This document shows positions 14,301-23,203 of a stretch of 64,000 nt of DNA, in pieces (positions within the stretch are counted from its first letter, which is position 1; each line of letters opens with the position of its first letter). A model generated the notes under the pieces. That model was not told the origin of the DNA and ran no database searches. It worked only from the letters and a program-made list of their open reading frames with translations. Origin of the DNA: Axinella damicornis (Eukaryota > Porifera > Demospongiae > Axinellida > Axinellidae); assembly GCA_963931865.1 (NCBI GenBank), contig OZ007505.1, positions 19,423,139 through 19,487,138 of the forward strand. The letters run 5' to 3'. Both the position numbers and the translations under genes were made by a program.

Positions 14301-15020
14301 TTTTCATCAACAGATGATCATACATGCCCTTGAGGGTATCAATTTCCTGCCGCACTTCTCTCTGCCGCTTTGCACTAGTGTGTACCAGGTGTTCTGTGGG
14401 TGGGGCTGAAGGCGGGGCTACTACAGCAACATGCTCAGCCTGAGCAGGTACCATCATTTTGTCAGCTAGTTCAACCTGGAGACTTGCAGCCGGTATTGGC
14501 GGAGAGACGCCTTCCGGCTGGGTGATGAGGGGCTCCAGAAGGGAAGGTGTATGAGGAGCAGGAGTGATTGGTGGGCAAGTGAGGTGATCTAGGAGGAAGA
14601 CAATAGTTGAGTAGCTAATGGCAAATCCTTACCTTAATGTGTTAGAAAATGTGAGGAAAGATTAAACACAGACACACCTTCAATGGGTTGCTCTGGTACA
14701 AGAACACGGCAGACCTTTTCTGCCTGGTCAGCCCTCCCTATCTTCAGAAGTGCTTCAATCAGCACCCTGTATTTCGCTTTGAAGGCAAACTTGGCTTTCC
14801 ACGTCGCAAGGATCTTCTGCCTTCTCTCTTCTTCACTAGTTGCATTCATTTTAGCTGCCTCCACCTCAGCATCGGAAAGTCCTAGACGGGAGGCCACACT
14901 TCTCCACGACTCCAGGAATAGGGCTATGTCTTGAAGGTGCTCACTGGAGCACGGTTTGTTCAGCTGGTTGAGAGTAACACCAACCTCCATGCACAGCTCA
15001 TCCAGAGTGACTCCTGACAT
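288..15020 (-). CDS. Death-domain/ankyrin-repeat protein, paralogue 1 (spliced, 3' end outside window)
   Basis: Spliced gene read from high to low coordinates. Exons: 15020-14678 (death domain), 14588-13636 (linker plus a helical middle domain), 12502-12395 (first ankyrin-like unit), then single-repeat exons 9604-9506, 8432-8334, 7256-7158, 3271-3173, 2347-2249 and 386-288. Every junction has GT donor and AG acceptor, and phases match (1 between the first two exons, 0 afterwards). Death domains and ankyrin repeats are protein-interaction modules, so a cytoplasmic signalling adaptor or sensor is likely; this is inference from the families. Compared with gene 2 it lacks the four exons of the ELLKAQADV class, and an intron separates its death domain from the middle domain. 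The terminal exon seen in genes 2 and 3 must lie left of the window. No upstream exon was recognised; the start is taken as the first ATG of the death-domain exon, because the CAG just before it has a poor pyrimidine tract. Confidence 0.8.
1122..1955. mobile_element. TIR transposon, about 834 bp, inserted in gene 1 intron
   Basis: Terminal inverted repeats of about 130 bases: the left end starting AAGCCAGTTGCATGCAAGC matches the reverse complement of 1830-1955. The corresponding introns at 25850-25880 and 45113-45140 run GCAATGGCAAGCTGG without interruption, so the empty site is visible. An open frame at 1455-1690 (+), containing ADIPGADLSELL, ends in a TTACAG/GTATGT donor-like site; it may be a remnant exon of a transposase but I cannot place it in a family. 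Superfamily unknown. Confidence 0.7.
2249..2347 (-). CDS. Gene 1 exon: ankyrin repeat (DGLTALMY class)
   Basis: 33 codons, DGLTALMYAVREGDTETVSV then LVEAGADVNLQEN. Encodes the same peptide as gene 2 exon 26160-26258. Phase 0 both ends. Confidence 0.85.
2739..3110. mobile_element. Foldback element inside ankyrin intron (copy 1)
   Basis: Left arm from ACCATTCCCACCCACCAGC pairs with the right arm ending TGGCAGTGGGAATG; arms are about 110 bases. Full copies recur at 26740-27094 and 46270-46634 in the equivalent introns of genes 2 and 3, and lone right arms at about 1-215, 2040-2190, 25970-26100 and 45530-45655. The repeated open frame inside (MQGKDWEIW...) comes from the arm and is not a gene. 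Confidence 0.7.
3173..3271 (-). CDS. Gene 1 exon: ankyrin repeat (DGITALID class)
   Basis: 33 codons, DGITALIDAARRGCTGTVSV then LVEAGADVNLQEN. The encoded peptide is the same as that of the exon at 288-386; the two lie in a tandem duplication. Donor GTAAGC, acceptor TTCCACAG. Confidence 0.85.
3358..4189. mobile_element. Insertion of about 832 bp with imperfect TIRs
   Basis: Defined against the uninterrupted copy at 470-480. The left end CTCGGGTGTATTAAG and the reverse complement of the right end, CTCACCTGCATTAAG, are an imperfect inverted repeat, with CA duplicated at both sides. Its interior (3480-3720) is similar in inverted orientation to 28820-29060 in gene 2. No coding region recognised. 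Confidence 0.5.
4788..6039. other. Gene 1 intron, no gene seen
   Basis: Intronic sequence holding a run of 20 G at 4947-4966. Open frames here are short and have no ankyrin pattern or splice pair that I can support. Confidence 0.5.
6040..6182. mobile_element. Foldback MITE of 143 bp
   Basis: The ends GTATCACCATAGTACCAAGC and its reverse complement pair perfectly, and the arms continue about 38 bases. The centre holds a second palindrome (GTTACGAGTGC gaag GCACGAGTAAC). Confidence 0.8.
6183..7157. other. Gene 1 intron, no gene seen
   Basis: Contains a run of 19 C at 6904-6922 and sequence at 6830-6880 shared with introns near 28290 and 47380. Nothing coding. Confidence 0.5.
7158..7256 (-). 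CDS. Gene 1 exon: ankyrin repeat (LLSAGAQADLQDE class)
   Basis: 33 codons, DGGTALMLASARGRTDTVRALL then SAGAQADLQDE. Donor GTGAGT, acceptor TTCCTCAG. Same class as 29408-29506 and 47623-47721 in the paralogues. Confidence 0.85.
7413..7973. mobile_element. TIR element of 561 bp with TACCGTAGTGTCCCG ends
   Basis: Left end TACCGTAGTGTCCCGTTAAT matches the reverse complement of the right end with one mismatch over about 26 bases; both sides are TATATA-rich, consistent with TA target duplication. It shares the TACCGTAGT tip with the MITE at 45227-45511. The open frames inside are short and unassigned. Confidence 0.7.
8334..8432 (-). CDS. Gene 1 exon: ankyrin repeat (VNVLVEAGADVNLQDK class)
   Basis: 33 codons, DGQTALFTAA...GHTETVNVLVEAGADVNLQDK. 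Nearly identical to the exon at 9506-9604, and the introns on each side are also copies, so the pair is a recent tandem duplication. Confidence 0.85.
8994..9455 (-). mobile_element. Non-autonomous Helitron-like element, copy 1 (462 bp)
   Basis: Compared with uninterrupted introns (8280-8300, 48180, 48890) the insertion is exact and without target duplication, between A and T on the minus strand. On that strand it begins TCAATATATTAAG and ends with a hairpin (AGTAGCTGAGC...AGCTACT) followed by CTTG. These are Helitron-like hallmarks, though CTTG departs from the usual CTRR end. Inside are tandem copies of a unit of about 30 bases, CTGCTGCTCCCCGATTGCG..., which create long but meaningless open frames. 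A second copy is at 62139-62595. Confidence 0.6.
9506..9604 (-). CDS. Gene 1 exon: ankyrin repeat (VNVLVEAGADVNLQEK class)
   Basis: 33 codons, one complete ankyrin repeat, DGETALFTAV...EGHTETVNVLVEAGADVNLQEK. Donor GTGAGC, acceptor CTGCCAG, phase 0. Confidence 0.85.
10241..10657. mobile_element. hAT-like non-autonomous element with 8-bp target duplication
   Basis: ATCCTGGC occurs at 10233-10240 and again at 10658-10665, flanking 417 bases. The ends are imperfect inverted repeats (CACAGGCGTGCAC / CAGTGGCGGTACC), and a run of 23 G lies near the left end. The equivalent introns at 31185 and 49670 lack the insert. Eight-base duplications and CA..TG ends fit the hAT superfamily. Confidence 0.6.
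10666..12394. other. Gene 1 intron lacking the expected ankyrin exons
   Basis: The ends (10780-10930 and 11975-12030) match the introns that flank the ELLKAQADV exons in genes 2 and 3, but the exons themselves are absent. The middle carries unrelated sequence with a run of 34 G at 11321-11354 and a C run near 11931-11943. Confidence 0.6.
12395..12502 (-). CDS. Gene 1 exon: capping ankyrin unit
   Basis: 36 codons, acceptor CACCAG and donor GTCAGA, phase 0 at both ends. The peptide contains FSEGLVWASGEGCLEDVVFL and ends VEVDSRDQ: an ankyrin-like helix-turn-helix without the usual DGxTAL opening, as expected for the first (N-capping) repeat. Its close copy in gene 2 is at 34558-34665. Confidence 0.78.
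13636..14588 (-). CDS. Gene 1 exon: Pro-rich linker and conserved middle domain
   Basis: 953 bases. It opens with a Pro/Ser/Thr-rich linker of about 60 residues, then a mostly helical region of about 240 residues starting near EIDTLKGMYDHLLMKTVES. Landmarks are SVDELFITVNCYSDFLNCSL, FGDDKLREDLQDYT, FVAAHAGRQEIP, KGRSFLTSY, GSIFLIWSVP and EQCNIEAVTIDGEDLEEY. The same domain is in gene 2 at clearly high identity. I recall similar regions between death domains and ankyrin repeats in other sponge and cnidarian predicted proteins but know no name for it. The exon ends SSK at a GTAAAT donor in phase 0. Confidence 0.8.
14678..15020 (-). CDS. Gene 1 exon: N-terminal death domain
   Basis: Encodes about 114 residues from MSGVTLDELC. 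The pattern is that of a death domain: the helix SWRSVASRLGLSDAEVEAAK, then ILATWKAKF and VLIEALLKIGRADQAEKV, with the usual Trp and the LGLS turn. The donor is GAAG followed by GTGTGT, leaving one base of a codon that the next exon completes. Alternatively the exon begins at 15023 after a CAG acceptor and a further exon lies upstream. Confidence 0.78.
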
Positions 15021-16122
15021 GTTCTGCAGGATAATGATCGTCAATTCTTAACAAACTGGTTATTGAAGCACTAACTTCTTTCTTGCAACCATTTCCAACT
15101 TGCTGTCATTAGCTCAAATAAATATCATTAGCTCAAATAAAGTGATGGGCTACTGGCAAATAAGGACCTTCTTTGTCAAACAACAACACTGAATCTCACG
15201 GAATGAAATGTCAAAGCAGCTTCCGAATGACATGACATCACAAACAATGCCCCAACTTGCAACTACCGTAGTCTCTCGTAAAACTTAAACAGAAGAACAA
15301 AGTAATTCCCATTCAAATTTGCTTATAGACGAAGTCCATCAAGCTTGATAGTGCTTGATATTGGAGTGTAACATAACAATGACACTGTCACAGGCAAGAA
15401 GTGTAGGACAACACATACACCCTGACTGGTTCAGTGTGTACCTACTAACCTATACAAGAGATGTGCGGCTATGTTCGTACTCCCAGTGAGCATTATAATT
15501 TAACATGGGCTGACATAATGTCAGACCAACACCGGTATTGGTCGGACATGATCTGACACTAACAAATTGCCGGGCAGGAAGCTAGGCTTATGATCTTTCG
15601 GTGTGGGGTGGTAATCTGAGGGTATGTATGTCTGAAGTGTTCATGTGTCTGAGATGTTCATTATTGTGGCCCCACAGCGAAGTCACTGTCACAATACCTG
15701 TGAAACCAGCGTGGAGGTAGCACTACAAAAGTGGTTATGGGTTTTGGTTTCGCCACAATATTATACCTACATGGACTGTGAATATATGTGCACTGTGTGG
15801 CTTATACGTATTCAATTGACTGGCCAATATGTCAGCGCAGAACAGTCAGTGGACGGCTATATGGCCGATGGCCGACTGTTATCATGCACTCTGTTACTCC
15901 TGACTTTAAATCAGAGAGACTATGCACACTAGTCTCGGTCCCAGACCCCGGCAACCAACCCCAGTGCAGATCGCTTTTAGTATATACTGTAAGCGATACA
16001 CGCACTGGATAAACGGTCTGGGAACGACACTATATGCACACCTACTGTGCTCTCTATGTTTGTATCTTTGTGTGTGCATGTTGCATAGTACTAGCAACAC
16101 AACGGAAGCAGCTGCGACTGGT
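15021..16122. other. Upstream region of gene 1 / intergenic
   Basis: No exon recognised on either strand. One TCTCGGTCCCAGACC-like solo end lies near 15932 and another near 16017, related to the MITE family at 16123. Confidence 0.4.
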
Positions 16123-16746
16123 TAGCCTCGTTCCCAGGCCGTCTGCCAGTCGCGCGCGCATTGCATACGTGACTTTTGAACCCTTGTCAGATAGCTGGCA
16201 GCAGGCCTGGTACCACTCCTACGTCATTTACAAGTGCTTAAGCACTGCAATATGGTACACGGTTATGACGTAGTGGACAGGGTTCATGTAAAATGGCTCC
16301 GTGCCAGAAGTTCACGGGCTAACGGCAGGTTTCCTAGCGAGTTATTGTTGGCTTTTACGCTACCGTGGTGGACCACTGGAGGCGTCAGGTATGGAACTCC
16401 TTGTTGTACAGTTGTAGTAGCCTAGGTAAGTACAATACTATTGTACTTACCTAGGCTACTGTAGAGGTAAGCTTACCTCTACAGTAGCTTACCAAGCGCT
16501 TGGTAAGACTTACGCCTGAGTAGTCAAACGTTAGTGCATGCTGTATTGCCGTTAGCGCTGAGTTGGCATCAAGTTGCTGTCTTCGTGGTATCAATATAAA
16601 CTCGAAAGCATACTTGTAGTCGAGTAGCTTCATAACCGTGTCCACTTTGCTTGTAAATGACGTAAGACTGAGTGGTACCTGACAAGGGTTCAAAGGTCAC
16701 GTATGTGATGCGCGCGCGACTGGCAGACGGCCTGGGAACGAGGCTA
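16123..16746. mobile_element. TAGCCTCGTTCCCAG-family element, 624 bp, 9-bp target duplication
   Basis: Flanked by GCGACTGGT at 16114-16122 and 16747-16755. The ends TAGCCTCGTTCCCAGGCCGT pair exactly and the arms extend about 60 bases (with the CGCGCGC block). The centre (16420-16495) holds two further perfect palindromes around GTAGCCTAGGTAAGTAC and GTAGAGGTAAGCTTACC. A nine-base duplication is typical of Mutator-like (MULE) elements. Confidence 0.8.
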
Positions 16747-16894
16747 GCGACTGGTAAGTCCCGGAGATGGTCTCTGTACTCCACGTCACTCAAGCACTCC
16801 TGTTTTGCTGTTCCCACTGCTACTTGCACAGAGATTAATTGTTCCTGCTCACTAAGAAGTAGTAGGTAGTACTGTACTACAGCCTTGCTATATG

Positions 16895-17647
16895 CAGGGT
16901 TTCATACAGGATTTTTTGCTGGGGGGGGGGGGGGGGACACATGGCAACCCATGCAAGCCCCACCCCCTCCCATTCCCTCGGCACGTCATATCATACACAG
17001 GGTAACTCAAGGGCGAAAACAGGATTTATGAAAGGGGGGGGGGCACTATATATTAAACGCTGCCGGAGGCAGTGCATAGAGGCGTGTAGTGTTGATCAGT
17101 CCGCACGAAGCGCGGAAATTTTTTTTCGCCTTCATTTTTCTCTTCTCAGGATGGGCTCTCGTGGCACCTTCACGCTTTGCACTGCAAGTTCCAAATGTAC
17201 GAGGATTGCAGGTCCCAGGGCCGCCATGAGCTTCCTTGCTCAAATTTCGCTCACGAACGTAATACGTACGTACACGGAGGGGTATACTAGATCGTGGTCT
17301 CGTTCCCAAGCCGTTCGGTTTCAGGCAACGCACGGTATTGCGAGCTGAGGAGGCCAGGCCAGGAGTTGCAACGTAGCAGCAGCAAGTTAGTAAGGAGGAA
17401 AATAAAGTGATGAAGAAGCAAAAGGGGGGGGGGGGGGGGGGGCACCGGCCCCCGGTGCACTCCCCCCCCCCCTAGATCCGCCACTGCTGGTTGTGACCAA
17501 CTGACATGTTCATGTTTTGACATGTTCAGATCTGGGTATGTCCAACCAGTTTAATATTAACTGTTTTCTGGGGGGGGAACTTCACCTGGAGGGGGAAATC
17601 CCAGGGCGCCCCCCCCCCCCCCCCCCCCCCCCCTGTATGAAACCCTG
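16895..17647. mobile_element. TIR element CAGGGTTTCATACAG, 753 bp, 5-bp target duplication
   Basis: ATATG lies on both sides (16890-16894 and 17648-17652). The terminal CAGGGTTTCATACAGG is repeated inverted at the right end, next to a run of C. Inside is a second mobile sequence with poly-G, a GCGCGGAAATTTT block shared with 41640, and a CAGTGGCGGATCTAGG end at about 17470-17487 resembling hAT termini. Confidence 0.6.
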
Positions 17648-17903
17648 ATATGGAATGGCCGTTGCAGTGTGGTATTCGTAGAGACTATACACAATTTTGC
17701 ACGTGCATTGGGTGGGCTTATTTTTGAGTGAAAAACTCGAAAATACGCCCACTACCCTCTTTGAGTAGCCATGCACTAAACAACATTTCTCATGGGCGTA
17801 TTATCGAGTCCCAGGGAGATTAAGGTACATCTTACTTGTCACAATAGCAACTACGTAACACAAAAAGATGCTTTCCCCAGCAGCAGTATAAGTGCAAAGA
17901 ACC

Positions 17904-17998
17904 TAGCCTCGTTCCCAGTCCCACGCCCACCTTTTCGTCGCTTGCAGTACGGTACTGCAAGCGACGAAAAGCTGGGCGTGGGACTGGGTACGAGGCTA
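17904..17998. mobile_element. TAGCCTCGTTCCCAG-family MITE, 95 bp, 9-bp target duplication
   Basis: CAAAGAACC flanks both sides (17895-17903 and 17999-18007). It is almost wholly palindromic. Confidence 0.88.
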
Positions 17999-18007
17999 CA
18001 AAGAACC

Positions 18008-18717
18008 CCTATGGTTGGATGGAGCATGTCCCCACAGTCGAACTGGGTGCATGTTTTTGGTAGTTCAAACGACAAGCATGGAGGGTGTAACTGAGCCAGA
18101 AGATGAAGATTCAACAAGGTCATCGCTTCAGTTCAATTCACTTCATTTTGATTTGATAACCCAGGAATGCTGTATCTGTAATGCATGCAACGCAGGTCCT
18201 GCATGGGCCCCACTAACTTGTTTTTCTGGAAGGGCATATGGCAAGTTCCTTCAAGGCGAACCACATGCCCTTCAAACCAGGGGCTTTAGTGGCATTTGAA
18301 CCCAGGGCAGAGCCTAAAATAAGTTGAGGACTAGAGACTTTCCTTCTACAAGTGCACCACCGCACACCCCTAAAATGGCTTTTCCACATCACAGCGGCAT
18401 CAAACATGGTGCCAACTAGATCTGGCCGTATGAGACTAGCCTGTAGCAAGCAGTTGGACTGGCTGGATTTGGCCTGACCACTCTTCACAACAGGGTCATC
18501 CCCAGCAGTGTCTAGCTACATGCCGGAAGCAAGCAATCCGGTATGTCCACAGCTACTGTTCCTAGGGCAGTAGACAAGCCACATCATCCATCAAACTACA
18601 AGTTCCTCAAGCGCACATTTGTGAAAAAGTCGTGTCCCATGCCTCCATTTCAGCTTGCTACAGGCCTCCGTCTAGCAGGCTAGCCCCTCAAATTATCCCC
18701 AGCACGGATCGACTCAC
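18008..18717. other. Intergenic, nothing recognised
   Basis: Short open frames without domain motifs on either strand. Confidence 0.4.
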
Positions 18718-18936
18718 AAAAGGAGGGTCTAGAAACTTTGGACCACTTTGCTTGGGCTCAACTCGAAATCGGGTAGAGCCAATCAGATTGCAGCTGTCAC
18801 GTGGTGATCTTTCAATCAGCAAGGTTAGCGGGCCGGAATCGACTGACTGCAGTCGCACTAATATTATGACATAAACGGTAAGCTTACTTGCATTCTTTCT
18901 TACCAAGTAAAGTGTTCCAAAGTTTCTAGACCTTCC
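18718..18936. mobile_element. TIR MITE with AGGGTCTAGAAACTTTGG ends
   Basis: About 35 bases at the left (from AGGAGGGTCTAGAAACTTTG) match the reverse complement of 18902-18936 with roughly three mismatches. No clear target duplication. Confidence 0.7.
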
Positions 18937-19306
18937 TTCTCCGCGCGCGCATACTGAAAGCGATCAGGTGCTGGAGAAAGCGAAGGGCTAGCTTGTTAGA
19001 CTACTACAGGCCTGTAGTCTCACACCACAGAGACACACCCACAAGACTAGTGCAGCGTTACATGTACAAAGGTGGCTGTGACTTCTTATGGGTGGGTAAG
19101 TAATGACATCACCAGGTAACTTCAATGAGACCACGCCCTTTTACTCAGATAATCCTACATGCACAAATTATAGGAAGGAGGTACATACACACTAACAAAT
19201 GGACACACATGTGCATTCAGCAGCAGCCCTGGCTGTAACCCTAACCAATGCCCTACTTCCTGATAAATCACTTTGTTGTATGAAGTGGCCTAATGTAGTT
19301 AAACTG

Positions 19307-19405
19307 TAGCCTCATTCCCAGTCCCACGCCCAGCTTTTCGTCGCTTGCAGTATGGTATTAAAAAAGTGGGGACGAAAGCTGGGTGTGGGACTGGGTACGA
19401 GGCTA
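19307..19405. mobile_element. TAGCCTCRTTCCCAG-family MITE, 99 bp, 9-bp target duplication
   Basis: GTTAAACTG flanks both sides (19298-19306 and 19406-19414). The arms include GTCCCACGCCCAGCTTTCGTC, shared with the copy at 17904. Confidence 0.88.
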
Positions 19406-19431
19406 GTTAAACTGTGCTACTGACCATAATT

Positions 19432-19640
19432 TAAGGTAAGGCGGGGGCTATTCCGACTGTGGGATAGTTGGCTGCCTTTGTTAACAGTCAAAGTTTGGTA
19501 ATTCTTCTGTGGTACCGCAGGGTAGGCTGACGCTCAACCTACCCTGCGGTACCACAGAAAAATTACCAAACTTTGACTGGTAACAAAGGCAGCCAACTAT
19601 CGGAATTACCCCACAGTCGGAATAGCCCCGCCTTACCTTA
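19432..19640. mobile_element. Foldback MITE of 209 bp
   Basis: TAAGGTAAGGCGGGGGCTAT at the left end pairs with the right end; arms are about 95 bases around a short GCTGACGCTC centre. The structure is close to a full hairpin. Confidence 0.85.
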
Positions 19641-20400
19641 TATATGTCATAGATTAAGACTTACCAACACTAGTCTTGGTTTAATTCTCAGCCGCAGAAT
19701 ACGGTAACAGCCGAAGTCCAAATGGCGTTTCAAAGAGCACTGAAGAGGGCGAGATCTAGATGGTCTTGATCTTGGCGGGGATTCCCCCTCTAGAAAGCTG
19801 GGCGGGGCGCGGGGGCGGCGCGCGTGGCGGGCCGGGAATATCAGCGGTGCACGTGCATGCATGGGAGGGGCTGCACTGCAAGCCAGGCCAGGCTCTAGGC
19901 AAGACTGGATATTGTGGCCAGCTTGTGCTCATTCTGTTGGTTGCATGCATGGTATGTGGCTCATGTTGAACCTTAAGTGGAACCTGTATTCACTAGCTAT
20001 CAAGGTCATTCTGCTGGTGTGCTAATCCAGTACAAAAAAACCTGTTTAAAGCATGCAGCCACCTGTCTATGGTGGGCAAAAATACTGGTCCCAAGGTGAC
20101 CACTATAGACACAGGCTCCACTGCACATATGTTCACTGTACATATTTCTGCGCACTTAGCTATGTTTTTTGAAGTGGTTATTGGTCCAGCAGGAAGTAGG
20201 AATGGGTTAGGGCCAGTTCAGCCGGGTGCTGAATGCAAACATAGTATTTGCACATCATAAGTGTAACATACAAAAGATGTGTTCATCTACATATACAGCA
20301 TGACACACAGCTGCAGTACGCATGTATGTAACGTAGCTGCAAGTACAAACTTTGCCTTTCTCACTGTGTATATAGCTAGCTAATTAAAGCACAGAATGTA
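19641..20400. other. Intergenic; dispersed repeat fragment
   Basis: The part at 19660-19740 (GCCGAAGTCCAAATGGCGTT) is similar to 41160-41230, so it belongs to a dispersed family. No gene recognised. Confidence 0.45.
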
Positions 20401-22061
20401 CTAGACAGTCGTGAATTCAGTACCACTATCAGTTTGGTTGGCAGTGTCCGGTAGAGTCTCATCTCTATACTGCAATAGCAGAGCTGCCAAGTCCGATGCC
20501 GGCAGGGACGGCTGGAATGTATACAGATCATAATAACAGCATACTCCATGAACTGCAGTTCATATGACAAAGGGTATGAGGTAACTAGAAACTAGAAACA
20601 CTGAAAATCACCCCAAAGCAACCCTTTTCAATCTCCCTGACCAGGTAACTCACTTGGATTTCTGATTCTTTGTTCTTCTCATTCTGAATGGCTGCCAGCT
20701 TCTCTTCGATATCTTTCAGCCTCTGGCTCTCCTCTCGAGACATCTGAAACTGCTGAAGCACTTCCTCTCCTGGAACTGAGGAGATTGGCAGTGGCATGTG
20801 TTAGTGGAGGGCTAACCACTTCCACATGAGATGATCCCAGGGTTTTGTCTGAAGTTGTTATTGGTCAGGCAGGATGGGTTAGGGTATATTAGGGCCAGGG
20901 CCGGTTCTAGATGCGTGCACATTTCCGGTACCTATACCTAAAGTATGTACTTCCTGCTGGATCAATATCCATGTTGGCAAGCATGCAAGTCCCACTGCCT
21001 ATGTGAATGAATATCTTATACCTATGTGTTGTGAGACATCTATGTGCTTTGAAGTGTCAATCATGCCCGGTTCAGGAGGTGGGGCACTTCTTTCACTGGG
21101 TTCAAACTGAAGCACAAATGTATCAGAAATCAGTAGCAAACATGCAGCATTGCATCTTATGCCATGACTTGTATACCTGCTATGCTATATAATTATAGTT
21201 ACAGAGTCATATATAATACAATCATCCAGTGGCAATAAAGGACACAACAATTAATAGCCATGCCAAAGGGCAAAAGCGAGCCTATTGATTTGCATCCAGG
21301 TAACCTAATATTATTACTGGTAGCAGTTCTGCAGGATATTTTTGTGATGCACAAACAGGTCTGGCTATTGGGGTTGATATAGATGTGTATACCTCAGCTG
21401 TGGGTGGCATGACTGGGGTTGAGTTGCAGGAGGAGGAGCAGATGGACTCCCAGTGCTCCAGAGGCATCAGTACCTGTAGTTGACTGCATGGGCGTGGAAT
21501 AATCGCTCAAAGTGGCACATTTCAACAAACCTTGCTGCGAAGAAGGATTCAAACACTATGAAAATAACACACCAAATCTGTAAGTGCATTTCCATTAATT
21601 GCGGCTTTTGTGAAAATCAAAGAAGAACTGAGGCAAGGAAGGCCTGTGATGTGACTATACATGAACCTGTCCATATCCTCCTCTTCCTGTTTGCTATAAT
21701 TAATTCTGTTCCACCACCAGCAGGTTTTTAAGTCCCAGGGGAACTATTACATGTATATAGATCCTGCAAGTGTGTAAAACATGCAGCCATGGCACTTCGT
21801 ATAATTATATAACTTGAAACACATTAAAAACTCAGTTTAATCACTACAACACAGTTGAAGTAAGAAGTACACTTGATCAAAATTAAATTAGATGTACCCC
21901 CATGCATGTGACAACAGTTGTGTTCTATTGGAATCTACAACATACATATACTGCATAGCGAGTGGGAATTAAAACTGACCTCAAATGCAGTGTCGTCCTC
22001 CAGCAGCTCCTGCACCCTCTTCTTCTCAGCCTCTGTCATGGCCACCACTGCACCAGCATCA
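20401..22061 (-). CDS. Coiled-coil protein, possibly FSIP1-like (spliced, 5' part not found)
   Basis: Exons on the minus strand with consistent phases: 22061-21980, 21473-21393, 21106-21022, 20769-20654 and 20511-20401 (stop). The first encodes DAGAVVAMTEAEKKRVQELL plus EDDTAFE; the fourth encodes PGEEVLQQFQMSREESQRLK followed by DIEEKLAAIQNEK, a coiled coil; the last ends GTEFTTV. From memory, the two blocks with EKKRVxELL and PGEExL...RLxxIxEKL, in this order, resemble fibrous sheath interacting protein 1, a cilium/sperm-associated protein. No search was done and the match is short. A possible further exon at 22263-22216 (SKLGIDDHTISSSIK) is out of phase with the next and is left out. The gene lies in the same orientation between death-domain genes 1 and 2. 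Confidence 0.5.
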
Positions 22062-22263
22062 CTGGAAATTGCAAGCTATCACAGGAGACAGGCAGTGGAA
22101 CGGGAAGCTCAACTCTAGTAACTGTATGTCTACATGCATGATTGTAATAGTTGATAATAACAGCACATGCATGCTATCACATCAAAGGCCTGTACTGACT
22201 GATAACCGACCTGACCCTTGATGGAAGATGATATTGTGTGATCATCGATCCCCAGCTTGGAGA

Positions 22264-22987
22264 CTGGTATAGATGTACTAGTCATGATCCTTACTATGAC
22301 TGTGCATAACCAATGCAACTAGCCCCACCCCTCATTTCCTGATATACGTAACTAGGCAATTGCTGGAATTAGGACTCCGCACAACCTAAATAGAAAGCAA
22401 GGCTAATATGCAGTTATGAATTTTATCAAGAGTACATAAACAGACTGTGCCCATGGTCTAGCTATTATGCACTCTTGTTATTGTAGACCCTGCATGCTAA
22501 TATCAGCCACAAATGACTGAGAATCTCGATCAGGAACATGCACAACCGGTGTGTACACCAGTCGTGGCATGTATGTGACCAGGATGTGGCCTGGTGAGAT
22601 TTGCCATAGAATTTGACAAGGAATCTTTAGCAGAACGTTAACGTTAGTGAATGGCCTAAATTCCCAATGCCTTGTCCACTACTATCAACACAAACTGACA
22701 AAAATTTGTTGAAATACTACTTGTAGAGTAACAGAAACATAGCTAAACATAAACAGAGGAGGTTAAAGACATACTGCAGAGATTGGATGGAGCAGCAAGC
22801 TTGATGAAGAAAGGCTTCAAACTGACAATCAATACACCAATCATAAATCACCAGTAGATACATCTAATAATTATTTTGTATACAGTCAAATCATCCAGCG
22901 AACTAACTCTATGCGGATAACTGTAGGAGTGATACAACACAACACAACCATTACGTAATCATATAGGAGTAACATGACTTTAGTACA
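22264..22987. other. Downstream flank of gene 2, part of a segmental duplication
   Basis: The stretch from about 22610 to 22987 matches 42345-42713 downstream of gene 3, so the duplication that made the two genes includes their 3' flank. No coding region. Confidence 0.7.
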
Positions 22988-23203
22988 TTAGTGAGCAGAT
23001 CTTGGCATGTATTCCTGTAGTATGTGTTCCTGGGGATCCCTCACCCCCTTCCTCCCGGGAGTGCTGGGGAGGGGGATCTCTGGGTCAAGATCCTGGGTCC
23101 TCCTGGCCAGTTCCTTCTTCTGTGTCCTGAAGATCTTCTCCTCCAGCCTCTTGTAGAGAGCCCTCAAGAGCTGGCCAGTTGCCAGCACACGGTCACGAAC
23201 AGC
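22988..23203 (-). CDS. Gene 2 terminal exon: C-terminal tail
   Basis: 71 codons plus TAA. Acceptor CATACAG. A basic, probably helical segment (LLRALYKRLEEKIFRTQKKE) is followed by a Pro-rich part and the end LQEYMPRSAH. Unknown domain; conserved in gene 3. Confidence 0.8.
   Translation of the reverse strand, partial: AVRDRVLATGQLLRALYKRLEEKIFRTQKKELARRTQDLDPEIPLPSTPGRKGVRDPQEHILQEYMPRSAH

Noticed and set aside
22216..22263. Exon SKLGIDDHTISSSIK for the coiled-coil gene
   Set aside because: It has AG and GT borders but leaves phase 1 where the next exon needs phase 2.
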